From contig NZ_JAHKRS010000011.1 in NCBI RefSeq assembly GCF_018863235.1, positions 1 through 64,000 of the forward strand: a stretch of 64,000 bases of DNA, given 5' to 3'. Of the stretch, positions 16,927 to 25,294 are shown one piece after another; position 1 is the first letter of the stretch; every line of letters starts with the position of its first letter. The notes below the pieces were generated by a model. The model was not told the origin of the DNA. It made no database searches and was given only the letters and a program-made list of their open reading frames with translations. A program made the position numbers and the translations under genes. Origin of the DNA: Pseudomaricurvus albidus (GTDB lineage Bacteria; Pseudomonadota; Gammaproteobacteria; Pseudomonadales; Cellvibrionaceae).

Positions 16927-18309
16927 ATGGCCAAGACAAACAATCCTCAACAAGGTGGTAACGCTCGTTGCCCAGGCACTTCGTTCCAGGATCTGCTCGA
17001 TCTTGAAGAAGTAGAAGTCCCTCTTTATCTGCGTGAAAATTCTTGCGATGACATGGGAGATGATGACCTCGACGTGGCTCGCTGGGTATCCCGTGAATAC
17101 CATGATCTGGAAGCCAAAAAATTATGGCCAAAAGTTTGGCAAATGGCTTGCCGCGAAGAAGATATTCCAGAAGTGGGTGACAATCATGTGTACGAGGTCG
17201 TCAATGAATCTGTGATAATTACTCGTTCAAGCGAGAATGAAATCAAGGGTTTCATCAATTCCTGTCTTCATCGGGGCAGATTGCTGCGTGATGAGGATGG
17301 TCACGTGAAAGAATTCAAATGCCCTTTCCATGGTGCTACCTGGGATTTGGATGGTGAATTTAAAGGCATTCCCTGCAAGTGGGACTTTAAACATCTTGAT
17401 GACAAGGATATGCGTTTACCACAAGTAAAAGTGGGCACCTGGGGCGGTTTTGTCTTCATCAATTTTGATCTGGATGCTGAGCCATTGGAAGAGTATCTGG
17501 CTCCCATGCCTGATCACTTCAGTCGTTTCCCCCTGCATGAGTACTATAAAGGTATTCATGTGCAAAGAGTGGTTCAGTGTAATTGGAAAGTGGGGGCTGA
17601 AGCCTTTATGGAATCTTTCCACACGGTGGAAACTCATCGCCAGATTATGACCTTTACCGGGGATGCGAATTCACAGTACGACACGTTTGGCGATAACGTC
17701 AGTCGTTCGGTTACCCCTATGGGAACGCCAAGTCCCCATTTATCTGGCATCTCTGAAGAAGATGTCATGAAAGATATTCTCGAATTATCCGGTCGAATGG
17801 CTCTTTCAACAGCGGATGGACAGTTGTTGCCGGAGGGCGTCACGGCACGAAAATATGTGGCTGATACAAATCGGGAAATATTTGAAGAGGCCAGCGGTGA
17901 AGATCTGTCCCATGCGACGATGGCTGAACTTGAAGATGCCATATTGTACAGCGCATTTCCAAATTTTCAGATTTGGGTTGGTTTTCACGGCAATATTGTT
18001 TACCGCTTTCTGCCCAATGGTGATGATCCCAACAGTTGTATTTTTGATATTATGTTGCTGTTTCGTCATCCCAAAGGCACCAAGCGCCCAGCAGCGGTAC
18101 CTGTGCATAAGCTGAATCCGGATCAGTCATTCAGTGAAGCTGAAGAACTGGGTGCTTTGGGGCCGGTATTTGATCAGGATGACAGTAACATGCCCGCAGT
18201 TCAGCGAGGTATGCTGGCCTCCAAGAAGGGGGCTGTTAGCCTGGCATCTTATCAGGAGAGCCGTATCCGTCATTTGCACAAGACGATTGATAAGTACCTG
18301 AAAGCCTGA
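16927..18309 (+). CDS. Rieske non-heme iron oxygenase, alpha subunit 2
   Basis: A 460-residue oxygenase alpha subunit closely related to the one at 1507. Rieske ligands Cys113/His115 (CLHRG) and Cys132/His135 (CPFHG); iron ligands His232 and His237 in ESFHTVETH. AGTAGGAG precedes the ATG, 33 bases after the thiolase-fold gene. A Rieske ferredoxin follows 38 bases later, so this is the only oxygenase here with its electron donor next to it. The pairing with E1-E3 in one transcript suggests the hydroxylation and the acyl-CoA-forming cleavage serve the same branch. Substrate unknown. Confidence 0.92.
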   Translation: MAKTNNPQQGGNARCPGTSFQDLLDLEEVEVPLYLRENSCDDMGDDDLDVARWVSREYHDLEAKKLWPKVWQMACREEDIPEVGDNHVYEVVNESVIITRSSENEIKGFINSCLHRGRLLRDEDGHVKEFKCPFHGATWDLDGEFKGIPCKWDFKHLDDKDMRLPQVKVGTWGGFVFINFDLDAEPLEEYLAPMPDHFSRFPLHEYYKGIHVQRVVQCNWKVGAEAFMESFHTVETHRQIMTFTGDANSQYDTFGDNVSRSVTPMGTPSPHLSGISEEDVMKDILELSGRMALSTADGQLLPEGVTARKYVADTNREIFEEASGEDLSHATMAELEDAILYSAFPNFQIWVGFHGNIVYRFLPNGDDPNSCIFDIMLLFRHPKGTKRPAAVPVHKLNPDQSFSEAEELGALGPVFDQDDSNMPAVQRGMLASKKGAVSLASYQESRIRHLHKTIDKYLKA

Positions 18310-18347
18310 TTGGGCCAAGTAATAATAAGTATCATAAAGTGAGTGAC

Positions 18348-18665
18348 ATGACTATTTTTCACGATGCATTTCCCTCCAGTGAACTGGAGGACAACACCAG
18401 TAAATCGATCATCCTGGCAGGAAAGAACATTTTGATCTGTAACGCCGGTGGTGAGTTTTATGCTGTCAATAACATCTGCACCCACCAGCACGCAGAACTG
18501 GAAGGTGGTCGTATACGTAATTGTTTCATTTCCTGCCCGTTGCATGGTGTACGGTTTAACCTTGAAACCGGTAAGCCAATGGGACAATTGACCAATATTC
18601 CGTTACCAACCTACCCTCTCGAAATAACTGAGGAAGGTATGATCCGAGTTGGATTGTCAGTTTGA
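18348..18665 (+). CDS. Rieske [2Fe-2S] ferredoxin
   Basis: A 105-residue soluble Rieske ferredoxin of the biphenyl/naphthalene dioxygenase type: Cys44/His46 in CTHQH and Cys63/His66 in CPLHG, with no membrane anchor. The ATG at 18348 has AAGTGAG upstream; a GTG three codons earlier is an alternative. It ends the operon that begins with E1 alpha and is followed by a strong terminator. It carries electrons to the oxygenases; no matching ferredoxin reductase is encoded in the window. Confidence 0.9.
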   Translation: MTIFHDAFPSSELEDNTSKSIILAGKNILICNAGGEFYAVNNICTHQHAELEGGRIRNCFISCPLHGVRFNLETGKPMGQLTNIPLPTYPLEITEEGMIRVGLSV

Positions 18666-18684
18666 ATAACTAACACGGATAAAT

Positions 18685-18713
18685 AAAAAAGGGGCTTTAA
18701 AAGCCCCTTTTTT
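18685..18713. terminator. bidirectional Rho-independent terminator
   Basis: GGGGCTTT/AAAGCCCC hairpin (18691-18707) flanked by A6 on the left and T6 on the right, between the convergent ferredoxin and MDR genes. The symmetrical A and T runs let it serve both strands. Confidence 0.9.
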
Positions 18714-18729
18714 ATACGGCACAGAAAAC

Positions 18730-19737
18730 TTACCGGATTTTAATCAGCGTCTTTCCCTGATTGCTGCCATCGAACAATTTGTTGAAGGTGTTCAGGCATT
18801 GATCAAAGCCCTCTACAATTTCATCCTTGAATTCGATTTTACCCTCATCGATCCACCCTCCGAGAGTTTGTGCAGCGCTGGAAAATTGATCAAAATAGTC
18901 ACTGACCAGAAAACCACGGACTTCCGCACTGCGTGCGAGTATCTGCCACCAGTTATAAGGACCAGGGACCGGATCCACGGCGTTGTACGTGGATATGGAA
19001 CCACAAAACAGTACACGCCCGAACTGGTTAAGATTCATCAAAGCCGCGTCCAGGATTTCACCACCGACATTATCGAAGAAAACATCAACCCCCTCCGGAC
19101 AAGCCTCTTTAATGGCGGATGTCATATCTTTTGTGGTTTTATAATTAATTGCATCATCAAATCCAAGTGACTTTATACGCTCGCATTTATCATCGCTGCC
19201 AGCGATTCCCACGACTCGACAACCCATTAGCTTGGCAATCTGGCCACCCAATGAGCCGACGGCTCCGGCAGCTGCACTCATTAGCAGTGTTTCACCTTTT
19301 TTCAGTCCAGAACGATCCGTCACTCCAAAATAGGCCGTCAGTCCGACGGCACCCAGTACACCGATATAGTAATGAAGCGGATGATGATTGTTCTCGGGAA
19401 CCTTTGTTAGAAAATAGCCATTGGAAACACTGTAAGTTTCCCAGCCATTTACGCCGTAAACCACGTCACCAATGGCGTAGTCCGGGTGCCTACTTTCTAC
19501 AACTGTGCCAACTGTGGTGCTGCGAATGACTTCATTTAACTCGATAGGTGGCATATAGCTCGGTTCATCCCGCATCCAGCCCCGAATAGCCGGATCTATC
19601 GATATATAGTGATTTTCTATAACCAGTTGCCCTTCATTAATTTCACTGATAACCCGTTCGCGAACAGGAACTGCCTCACTGGTTACCACACCTTGTGGAC
19701 GGGTCTTTAAATAAAACTGTTTGTTTTTATAGTTCAT
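18730..19737 (-). CDS. NADP-dependent MDR oxidoreductase (CurA/prostaglandin reductase type)
   Basis: A 335-residue medium-chain dehydrogenase/reductase lacking the zinc ligands. It has the ADH_N_2-type N-terminus (NKQFYLKTRPQG, then SIDPAIRGWM), a nucleotide motif in AAAGAVGSLGGQIAK, and FFDNVGGE, all hallmarks of the CurA/LTB4-dehydrogenase group. These enzymes reduce the double bond of alpha,beta-unsaturated ketones or aldehydes. The ATG at 19737 is chosen over a GTG three codons earlier. It is transcribed away from the SnoaL-like gene at 19857 and shares that 119-base region with operator site 4, so it likely belongs to the same regulon. Confidence 0.9.
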   Translation of the reverse strand: MNYKNKQFYLKTRPQGVVTSEAVPVRERVISEINEGQLVIENHYISIDPAIRGWMRDEPSYMPPIELNEVIRSTTVGTVVESRHPDYAIGDVVYGVNGWETYSVSNGYFLTKVPENNHHPLHYYIGVLGAVGLTAYFGVTDRSGLKKGETLLMSAAAGAVGSLGGQIAKLMGCRVVGIAGSDDKCERIKSLGFDDAINYKTTKDMTSAIKEACPEGVDVFFDNVGGEILDAALMNLNQFGRVLFCGSISTYNAVDPVPGPYNWWQILARSAEVRGFLVSDYFDQFSSAAQTLGGWIDEGKIEFKDEIVEGFDQCLNTFNKLFDGSNQGKTLIKIR

Positions 19738-19799
19738 AGTGGCCACTTGATCTCTGAGTCTGTTAATTAGCAGGAAATCATTGTAGATTTAGTCAATTA

Positions 19800-19823
19800 A
19801 AAATACAATCGTGATTGTTTTAT
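19800..19823. promoter_or_regulatory. palindromic operator, site 4 of 5
   Basis: AAAATACA, 8 bases (ATCGTGAT), TGTTTTAT; the core ACAATC-GT-GATTGT is a perfect inverted repeat. It lies 33 bases before the SnoaL-like gene at 19857 and 62 bases from the divergent MDR start. TTTAGTC at 19788-19794 precedes it, as it does before the first SnoaL-like gene. Confidence 0.68.
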
Positions 19824-19856
19824 AAGAGTGCGTAATCATAACATAAGGAGAGAACT

Positions 19857-20270
19857 ATGCCTTTCACAGGCTCAGTTGAAGATCGTCTAATTATCCGTGA
19901 GCTAATGGATATCTACGCCGATGGAGTTAACCAGCGCAGTGCTGAAATTTGGGCCAGTACCTGGGCCGAAGACTCTGAATGGTGTCTCCCGGTGGTTCCG
20001 GGAATGGAATCCGTCGTAGGAAAAGACAATATTGTCTCTGCCTGGCTACAGGGCATGGAGTTGTTTCCCTTTGTGTTTATGTCAATTTCTGTTGGAGATA
20101 TTCAAATTTCAGGTAATACCGCTACCGCACGTAGCTATACCTCTGAGGTGGCTGTTACTCAGGATGGCACTGAGATAAGACCCCGTGGTCAGTACGATGA
20201 TGAACTGGTCAAAGTTGACGGCCAGTGGTTGTTCAAGCGCCGCTCTTTCCGATCAATCCATGGTGAATAA
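19857..20270 (+). CDS. SnoaL-like (NTF2-fold) protein 2
   Basis: A 137-residue SnoaL-like protein, paralogue of the one at 7692: both begin MPF-x-G-x-x-EDR and share the ASTW core, the Y-D-D-E motif (GQYDDEL) and a closing RRSF/RKVF strand. AAGGAG precedes the ATG. It is followed by a separate promoter and the third Rieske oxygenase. It may be a dehydratase or isomerase, or a small-subunit partner of an oxygenase. Confidence 0.8.
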   Translation: MPFTGSVEDRLIIRELMDIYADGVNQRSAEIWASTWAEDSEWCLPVVPGMESVVGKDNIVSAWLQGMELFPFVFMSISVGDIQISGNTATARSYTSEVAVTQDGTEIRPRGQYDDELVKVDGQWLFKRRSFRSIHGE

Positions 20271-20338
20271 TGACAAAGTGTCTGAGTTGTCAGGTTTTTA
20301 GCCCTGTATGATTGAATATTGATTTTGTTTTTTATTGG

Positions 20339-20362
20339 ATAAAACAATCGTATATGTTTATA
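20339..20362. promoter_or_regulatory. palindromic operator, site 5 of 5
   Basis: ATAAAACA, 8 bases (ATCGTATA), TGTTTATA, located 70 bases before the third Rieske oxygenase. The right arm is slightly degenerate compared with sites 1 and 4. Confidence 0.6.
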
Positions 20363-20432
20363 TTTATACAAGTGACTAAACTTTAGGTTTTAGGTACACG
20401 ATAATAACAAACATCTGTGAGAGGTTCTGATC

Positions 20433-21779
20433 ATGAGCAACACCCCCTACTCGTTAACACCTGAGCTGGATCGTCCCATCAAACTGCCTGAAGCGCCTTT
20501 GCGAGGCGATGAGGTCTGTGCCGAGCGTTATATTGACGATGACTACGCGAAGCAGGAATGGCGCAACATGTGGATGAAGACGTGGAATGTTGCAGGCCTC
20601 TCTTATCATGCTGAAGAGCCCGGTGATTACGTCACCACCAATCTTGGCGCGGAATCAATCATCTGTGTGCGCGGTGACGATAACGTGATTCGTGCGTTTT
20701 ATAATACCTGCCCACACCGTGGTACCCGGATTACCGACGAAGGTGAATCCTTTGCTAACCAGTTCACCTGCCCTTACCACGGTTGGCAGTTTGATCGTCA
20801 GGGGAATACCATTCACGCTCCCAATGACAACGATTTCAAACAGGGAAGCCCCTGTGGTAAGGCACGCTTGAAAGAAATCCAGTGCCGGGATCTGTTTGGT
20901 TTTATCTGGATCAATATGGACCCGGATGCTTCTTCTCTGGAAGAGTTCCTGGGGGAAACTGTCTGCACGGATCTGGCTTCTTATAATATTCAGGACATGG
21001 TGCGTGTATTGAATATGACCGCAGACAGTCCCTGTAACTGGAAAATCATTACCGACAATTTTAATGAAGCCTACCATGTGCAGGTTCTGCATCCGGGCCT
21101 GATTCCATACATCGAAGCCAATCACGAAGCCTGTCAGTTTGATACGTTACCTGAAGGCCATAACCGAGGCTGGTTTCCATCTCATAACCCGTCCGTCCTG
21201 CACGAAGGCGAAGAGGTCGCCGAGCATCTGGCTGTCATTATGCGTCAGTGGAATTTGAATCCTGAGGATTATTACGGCAAGGAAAACCACGGCAAGATTC
21301 GCCATGCCTTGCAGGAAGCGAAGCGAGAGCTCGGTGAACTGAAAGGTTATAAGCACTATCAGAATTACGCCAGCTACCAGTTTACGGATTATGTGATCTA
21401 TAACATTTTTCCCAATACGGTACTCTCCGCCGGCCCAGATGGTGTGCAGCTGTTAAGACCACGCCCTCACCCATCGGGTGATCCACAACGCTGTCTTTTT
21501 GATCATTGGTGGATGGTGCAACCTGTGAAGGGTATGAAGACTACTCCATCACCGGCAGGCGGTCCTGATCTACCCGTACGCGATTGTGAGCACGATCAAT
21601 TCATGTACGGAGATAAGTCTTTGGGGCGTACCGCTGATGAGGACTTGAGCATTGCCAAAATGCAGCAGGAGGGTCTGTCTTCAGCGGGTTTTCAGGGATA
21701 TTATCTGACGCATCAGGAGCGTCGTGTTCAGCGTTTTCATGAAGTGTTGAACGATTATATGAATTCTGAAAAGAAATAA
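20433..21779 (+). CDS. Rieske non-heme iron oxygenase, alpha subunit 3
   Basis: A 448-residue oxygenase alpha subunit distinct from the two related ones at 1507 and 16927. Rieske ligands Cys93/His95 (CPHRG) and Cys113/His116 (CPYHG); iron ligands His215 and His220 in NEAYHVQVLHPG. GAGAGG precedes the ATG. The CPHRGTRI/CPYHGW variant resembles carnitine/choline-monooxygenase-like and phenylpropionate-type groups. It stands alone behind operator site 5 and faces a convergent LysR gene. Confidence 0.9.
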   Translation: MSNTPYSLTPELDRPIKLPEAPLRGDEVCAERYIDDDYAKQEWRNMWMKTWNVAGLSYHAEEPGDYVTTNLGAESIICVRGDDNVIRAFYNTCPHRGTRITDEGESFANQFTCPYHGWQFDRQGNTIHAPNDNDFKQGSPCGKARLKEIQCRDLFGFIWINMDPDASSLEEFLGETVCTDLASYNIQDMVRVLNMTADSPCNWKIITDNFNEAYHVQVLHPGLIPYIEANHEACQFDTLPEGHNRGWFPSHNPSVLHEGEEVAEHLAVIMRQWNLNPEDYYGKENHGKIRHALQEAKRELGELKGYKHYQNYASYQFTDYVIYNIFPNTVLSAGPDGVQLLRPRPHPSGDPQRCLFDHWWMVQPVKGMKTTPSPAGGPDLPVRDCEHDQFMYGDKSLGRTADEDLSIAKMQQEGLSSAGFQGYYLTHQERRVQRFHEVLNDYMNSEKK

Positions 21780-21819
21780 ATTCAGACAGTGACAAGCTAA
21801 CAAATAATCTGAAATTACG

Positions 21820-22746
21820 TTAGTCAGTTTCACCCTCGGCCGAATCTGGATTTAGTACATCTCTGGTGACCTCTGCCATTATTTGGCGAATCCACTGAGA
21901 TGCCGGGTCCAGTTCGGCATTTTTATGCCAGTAGAGATTCCAGGACAGTGGCTCCGTTTTAAAAGGGAGCGGCGATAGATATAAATCGGTTTTGTTCGCT
22001 AAAACTTTGGGCGCGGTCCACAATAGATCGGTCTCTTTTGTTATTTGACTGGCAACCAAATAGCTTTGCACCCTCATTTTAATACGCCGCCGTTTCCCCA
22101 ACCCGTGGAGTGCAATATCCATCTGCCCTCTTCCTTTTCGGCGGCTGGAAACGTGCAAGTGGTCGTTGTCCAGATAGGCCGACAAACTCAGTGATTGCTG
22201 AGCCAGGGGATGTTCCTGACGCATGGCCACTACATACGGCAGCTCTCCCAGTGCCTGATGGCCAAATTCTTTGGCATTAACCGCGGGTGTGTCCAGTAAT
22301 AAATCGAGACTGCCGGCTTTCAAGTCTTCAGTCGCAGTGGCACGATCTACGTAGTAACTCTGAATGGTAATGTTGGGCGCTGCTTTTTGTACGGTCAAGC
22401 GTAAATGAGGCAACAGCAAAGATTCTGCCAGGTCATTCATGCCCAGGCGAAAGACCTTCTCCGAGTGTATCGGCTCGAACCGGGCATTCACCGTCACGCT
22501 GCGTCCTAGAAGAGACAGCGCTTTGCGTATATCGCTGACTACATTATCCGCAACCGGTGTAGGTAACATCCCTTCGGGTGAACGTACAAATAATGGATCA
22601 TCAAACAGCTTGCGCAAGCGGCTGAGTGCATTACTGACTGCGGGTTGTGTCAGATTCAAATTGGCAGCGACACGCGTGACGCTCTGTTCCTGATATAAAG
22701 CATCGAATACCACAAACAGATTTAAATCCACTTTTTCCATGCGCAT
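21820..22746 (-). CDS. LysR-family regulator
   Basis: A 308-residue LysR regulator of the NodD/LinR-like subgroup: MRMEKVDLNLFVVFDALY, then the helix-turn-helix SVTRVAANLNLTQPAVSNALSRLRKLF split over residues about 25-52, and a C-terminal substrate-binding fold. The ATG at 22746 follows TGAGGT; an earlier ATG six codons up has no site. It is convergent with the third oxygenase and likely controls it or the island in addition to the TetR pair. Its ligand is unknown. Confidence 0.9.
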   Translation of the reverse strand: MRMEKVDLNLFVVFDALYQEQSVTRVAANLNLTQPAVSNALSRLRKLFDDPLFVRSPEGMLPTPVADNVVSDIRKALSLLGRSVTVNARFEPIHSEKVFRLGMNDLAESLLLPHLRLTVQKAAPNITIQSYYVDRATATEDLKAGSLDLLLDTPAVNAKEFGHQALGELPYVVAMRQEHPLAQQSLSLSAYLDNDHLHVSSRRKGRGQMDIALHGLGKRRRIKMRVQSYLVASQITKETDLLWTAPKVLANKTDLYLSPLPFKTEPLSWNLYWHKNAELDPASQWIRQIMAEVTRDVLNPDSAEGETD

Positions 22747-23142
22747 GGGGGTTACCTCAATCATTATTCAAATCAATTCTAACATGCAAATAAAATAACT
22801 GAGGGTGATTCTTTATGATTATCTTGCTCCTCTATAAAACCGTGGTTGGTTGAACAGTTTATAGTCAGGTGAGCTTGTGTCGGAACCAAACACAAGTTCT
22901 GTAATCCTATGCTGGGTGAAGTGTATTCTGCCGGTGTTGTGAAGGAATTTTTTCAGGTTTGTCGTCTGAATACTTTTTGGGGTGTGATTTTTGAGAAGAG
23001 CCGTATTGACTTATGAATGCTATATTTACTTTGGGTCTTTCTGTGAGGACACCATCATAAATTTTCATCTCTCATTAGGTGATGTCACTTGCCTTAGGTA
23101 GAATCATAGAAAGATGCAACCGACTTGGAGTTCCTGCTGGTA
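22747..23142. other. intergenic region
   Basis: About 400 bases between the divergent LysR and lytic transglycosylase genes. I see no gene, repeat or clear promoter. It marks the right border of the catabolic island. Confidence 0.5.
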
Positions 23143-24345
23143 ATGAGAAATACGCTGTTTGTTCGTGCGCTGCTGGCTTTATCTGTGACCCTGTTCGCAA
23201 GCAGTCAAACGTTTGCGGAAGAAGAAACATTCTCACAATGTATTCTGCGCTTGCAGGGAGAAGCCAGAGAGCAAGGGTTACCAGACAATCTGGTCGCTGT
23301 GCTGGGCGACGTCAAACCGCTGGAACGCACCATCACCTACGATCGCAACCAGCCAGAGTTTGTACAGACATTCGCCGGGTATTATCAGAATCGGGTTAAC
23401 AGCTACCGCATTAACACCGGACGCAAACTGCTGGCCAAACATCGTGAGTTCCTCGATGAGCTAAGTCGTGAGTATGGGATTCCGGGGCAATACCTGGTGT
23501 CCTTCTGGGGAATGGAAAGTAACTTTGGGCGTCATGTTGGCAAAATGTCGATTCTGGACACCTTGGCGACCCTGTCATGTGACACCCGTCGCAGCACTTT
23601 TTTTACCGGTGAATTGTTCTCGGCCCTCCAGCTGATGGACCGCTACCAGTTTTCCGTATCGGACATGGAGGGATCCTGGGCTGGCGCAATAGGTCAAACT
23701 CAGTTTCTGCCTTCGGTATACCTTAAATACGGCGTCGATGGTGACAATGATCAGCGCGTGGATTTGTGGAACAGCGAAAAAGACGCGCTGAAGTCAGCCG
23801 CGTACTTTCTGCAACAGTTGGGCTGGAAGCCGGGACTGCGCTGGGGGCGAGAAGTTCAACTGCCTGAAGCATTTCCCTATGAGCTGGCCGGCAGTCAAAC
23901 TCCCCGTCCATTGCAGGAGTGGAAGAAGCTGGGGGTGAGTCAGGCTAATGGCAGCCCGTTACCCAGCGCAGATATCGAGGCTGCGTTGTTGGTTCCGGTG
24001 GGTGCCGACGGTCCGAAGTTTTTGGTGTATGACAACTTCGATGTCATCATGAAATGGAATCGTTCCCAATTTTATGCCTTGTCCGTCGGAGTCCTGGCTG
24101 ACCGGATCAATGGTGCGGGTCGATTGCAGCATCCCTTTCCTGATGTTTCTGCGTTAACACGCGATCAAATTATGCAAATACAAACCGCTCTTGAAGCCAG
24201 CGGGTTTGATCCTGGAAAAATTGATGGTCAGCCCGGCCCTCAAACTACCCGTGCGATACGCGATTATCAAAAAAACCAGGGAATCTTGGCCGACGGGTTT
24301 GCGGATCAGGGTGTATTGAAGAGTCTGATGCCTGACTCTGAGTAA
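23143..24345 (+). CDS. lytic murein transglycosylase, MltB family
   Basis: A 400-residue periplasmic lytic transglycosylase. Signal peptide at residues 1-25 (cleavage after QTFA). The MltB-type catalytic domain follows, with the acid Glu in WGMESNFG and the GAIGQTQFLPS and DGDNDQRVDLWNS segments. A C-terminal peptidoglycan-binding_1 domain has IQTALEASGFDPGKIDG and TTRAIRDYQ. The ATG at 23143 is chosen for the signal peptide; a TTG 18 bases upstream is open. It cleaves the MurNAc-GlcNAc bond to form 1,6-anhydro ends during wall growth. Confidence 0.9.
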   Translation: MRNTLFVRALLALSVTLFASSQTFAEEETFSQCILRLQGEAREQGLPDNLVAVLGDVKPLERTITYDRNQPEFVQTFAGYYQNRVNSYRINTGRKLLAKHREFLDELSREYGIPGQYLVSFWGMESNFGRHVGKMSILDTLATLSCDTRRSTFFTGELFSALQLMDRYQFSVSDMEGSWAGAIGQTQFLPSVYLKYGVDGDNDQRVDLWNSEKDALKSAAYFLQQLGWKPGLRWGREVQLPEAFPYELAGSQTPRPLQEWKKLGVSQANGSPLPSADIEAALLVPVGADGPKFLVYDNFDVIMKWNRSQFYALSVGVLADRINGAGRLQHPFPDVSALTRDQIMQIQTALEASGFDPGKIDGQPGPQTTRAIRDYQKNQGILADGFADQGVLKSLMPDSE

Positions 24346-24447
24346 ACGTCTCGTCTTCAATTGTTTAAATGATCGTTTCTATCTCTTTTTGGCTTTGCTG
24401 AAAGTTTGGGGAATGGGCGGGCGTAATTCGATTTAGCGATTACACTT

Positions 24448-24470
24448 ATAGAGTTTCGACACTCTATTTT
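24448..24470 (+). terminator. hairpin with short T-run before mlaF
   Basis: Perfect 7-base arms ATAGAGT and ACTCTAT around a 6-base loop, followed by TTTT, 20 bases before mlaF. It may end mltB transcripts or attenuate mla expression. Confidence 0.4.
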
Positions 24471-24490
24471 ACAGTCGCTGGTTGAATATT

Positions 24491-25294
24491 ATGACATCAA
24501 GCTGGATCGACATTAAGGATCTGAATTTCAGCCATGGGCCGCGGGTAATCCTTAATGGCATTGATGTCTCTATCCCTAAAGGCAAGATTACGGCAATCAT
24601 GGGGCCCAGTGGTTGCGGTAAAACTACCCTGTTACGACTGATCAGCAGTCAACTCAAACCCAGTCAGGGGACTATCCATGTCGCCGGGGTAGATATTTCT
24701 TCCCTGAACCGAGAACAGCTACTCATCCAGCGGCGGCGAATGGGAATGCTGTTTCAGACTGGTGCCCTGTTCACAGACCTCTCTGTGTTCGAAAATGTTG
24801 CTTTCCCCCTGCGTGTCCACACAGACCTTCCCGAGCGGATGATTCGGGACCTGGTATTGATGAAGCTCCATGCTGTTGGTCTCCGTGGTGCACGGGATCT
24901 TATGCCCGCGGAATTATCCGGAGGGATGACCCGTCGCGCAGCCTTGGCCCGTGCCATCATTCTGGATCCGGATCTGATCATGTATGACGAACCTTTCACC
25001 GGTCAGGACCCCATATTTGTCGGATTGTTGCGGCATTTGATTCGGCGTATCAATCAAACTATGGCCTGCACTTGCATTATTGTCTCCCACGACATTAATG
25101 AAACCTTGTCGATTTCTGATTATATGGTTGTACTGGCAGACGGTAAGGTGATTGGTCACGGTGAACCGGAAACCGTCATCAACAGCGATAACCCCCATGT
25201 ACGTCAGTTTTTGCAAGGACTGCCTGATGGTCCCGTGCCTTTTCACTACCCCGCACCGGATTATTTTCAGGATCTTGAGTTAGAGGACGCTTAA
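24491..25294 (+). CDS. mlaF: MlaF, phospholipid ABC transporter ATPase
   Basis: A 267-residue ABC ATPase. Walker A GPSGCGKTT near residue 39, Q-loop LFQTGALFTDLSV, signature ELSGGMTRR (the M-for-Q variant typical of MlaF), Walker B LIMYDEPFTGQDP and the switch His in IIVSHDI. The start at 24491 is the first ATG; a TTG 9 bases earlier is open. First gene of the contiguous mlaFEDCB operon, which moves phospholipids between the outer and inner membranes to keep outer-leaflet asymmetry. Confidence 0.95.
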   Translation: MTSSWIDIKDLNFSHGPRVILNGIDVSIPKGKITAIMGPSGCGKTTLLRLISSQLKPSQGTIHVAGVDISSLNREQLLIQRRRMGMLFQTGALFTDLSVFENVAFPLRVHTDLPERMIRDLVLMKLHAVGLRGARDLMPAELSGGMTRRAALARAIILDPDLIMYDEPFTGQDPIFVGLLRHLIRRINQTMACTCIIVSHDINETLSISDYMVVLADGKVIGHGEPETVINSDNPHVRQFLQGLPDGPVPFHYPAPDYFQDLELEDA

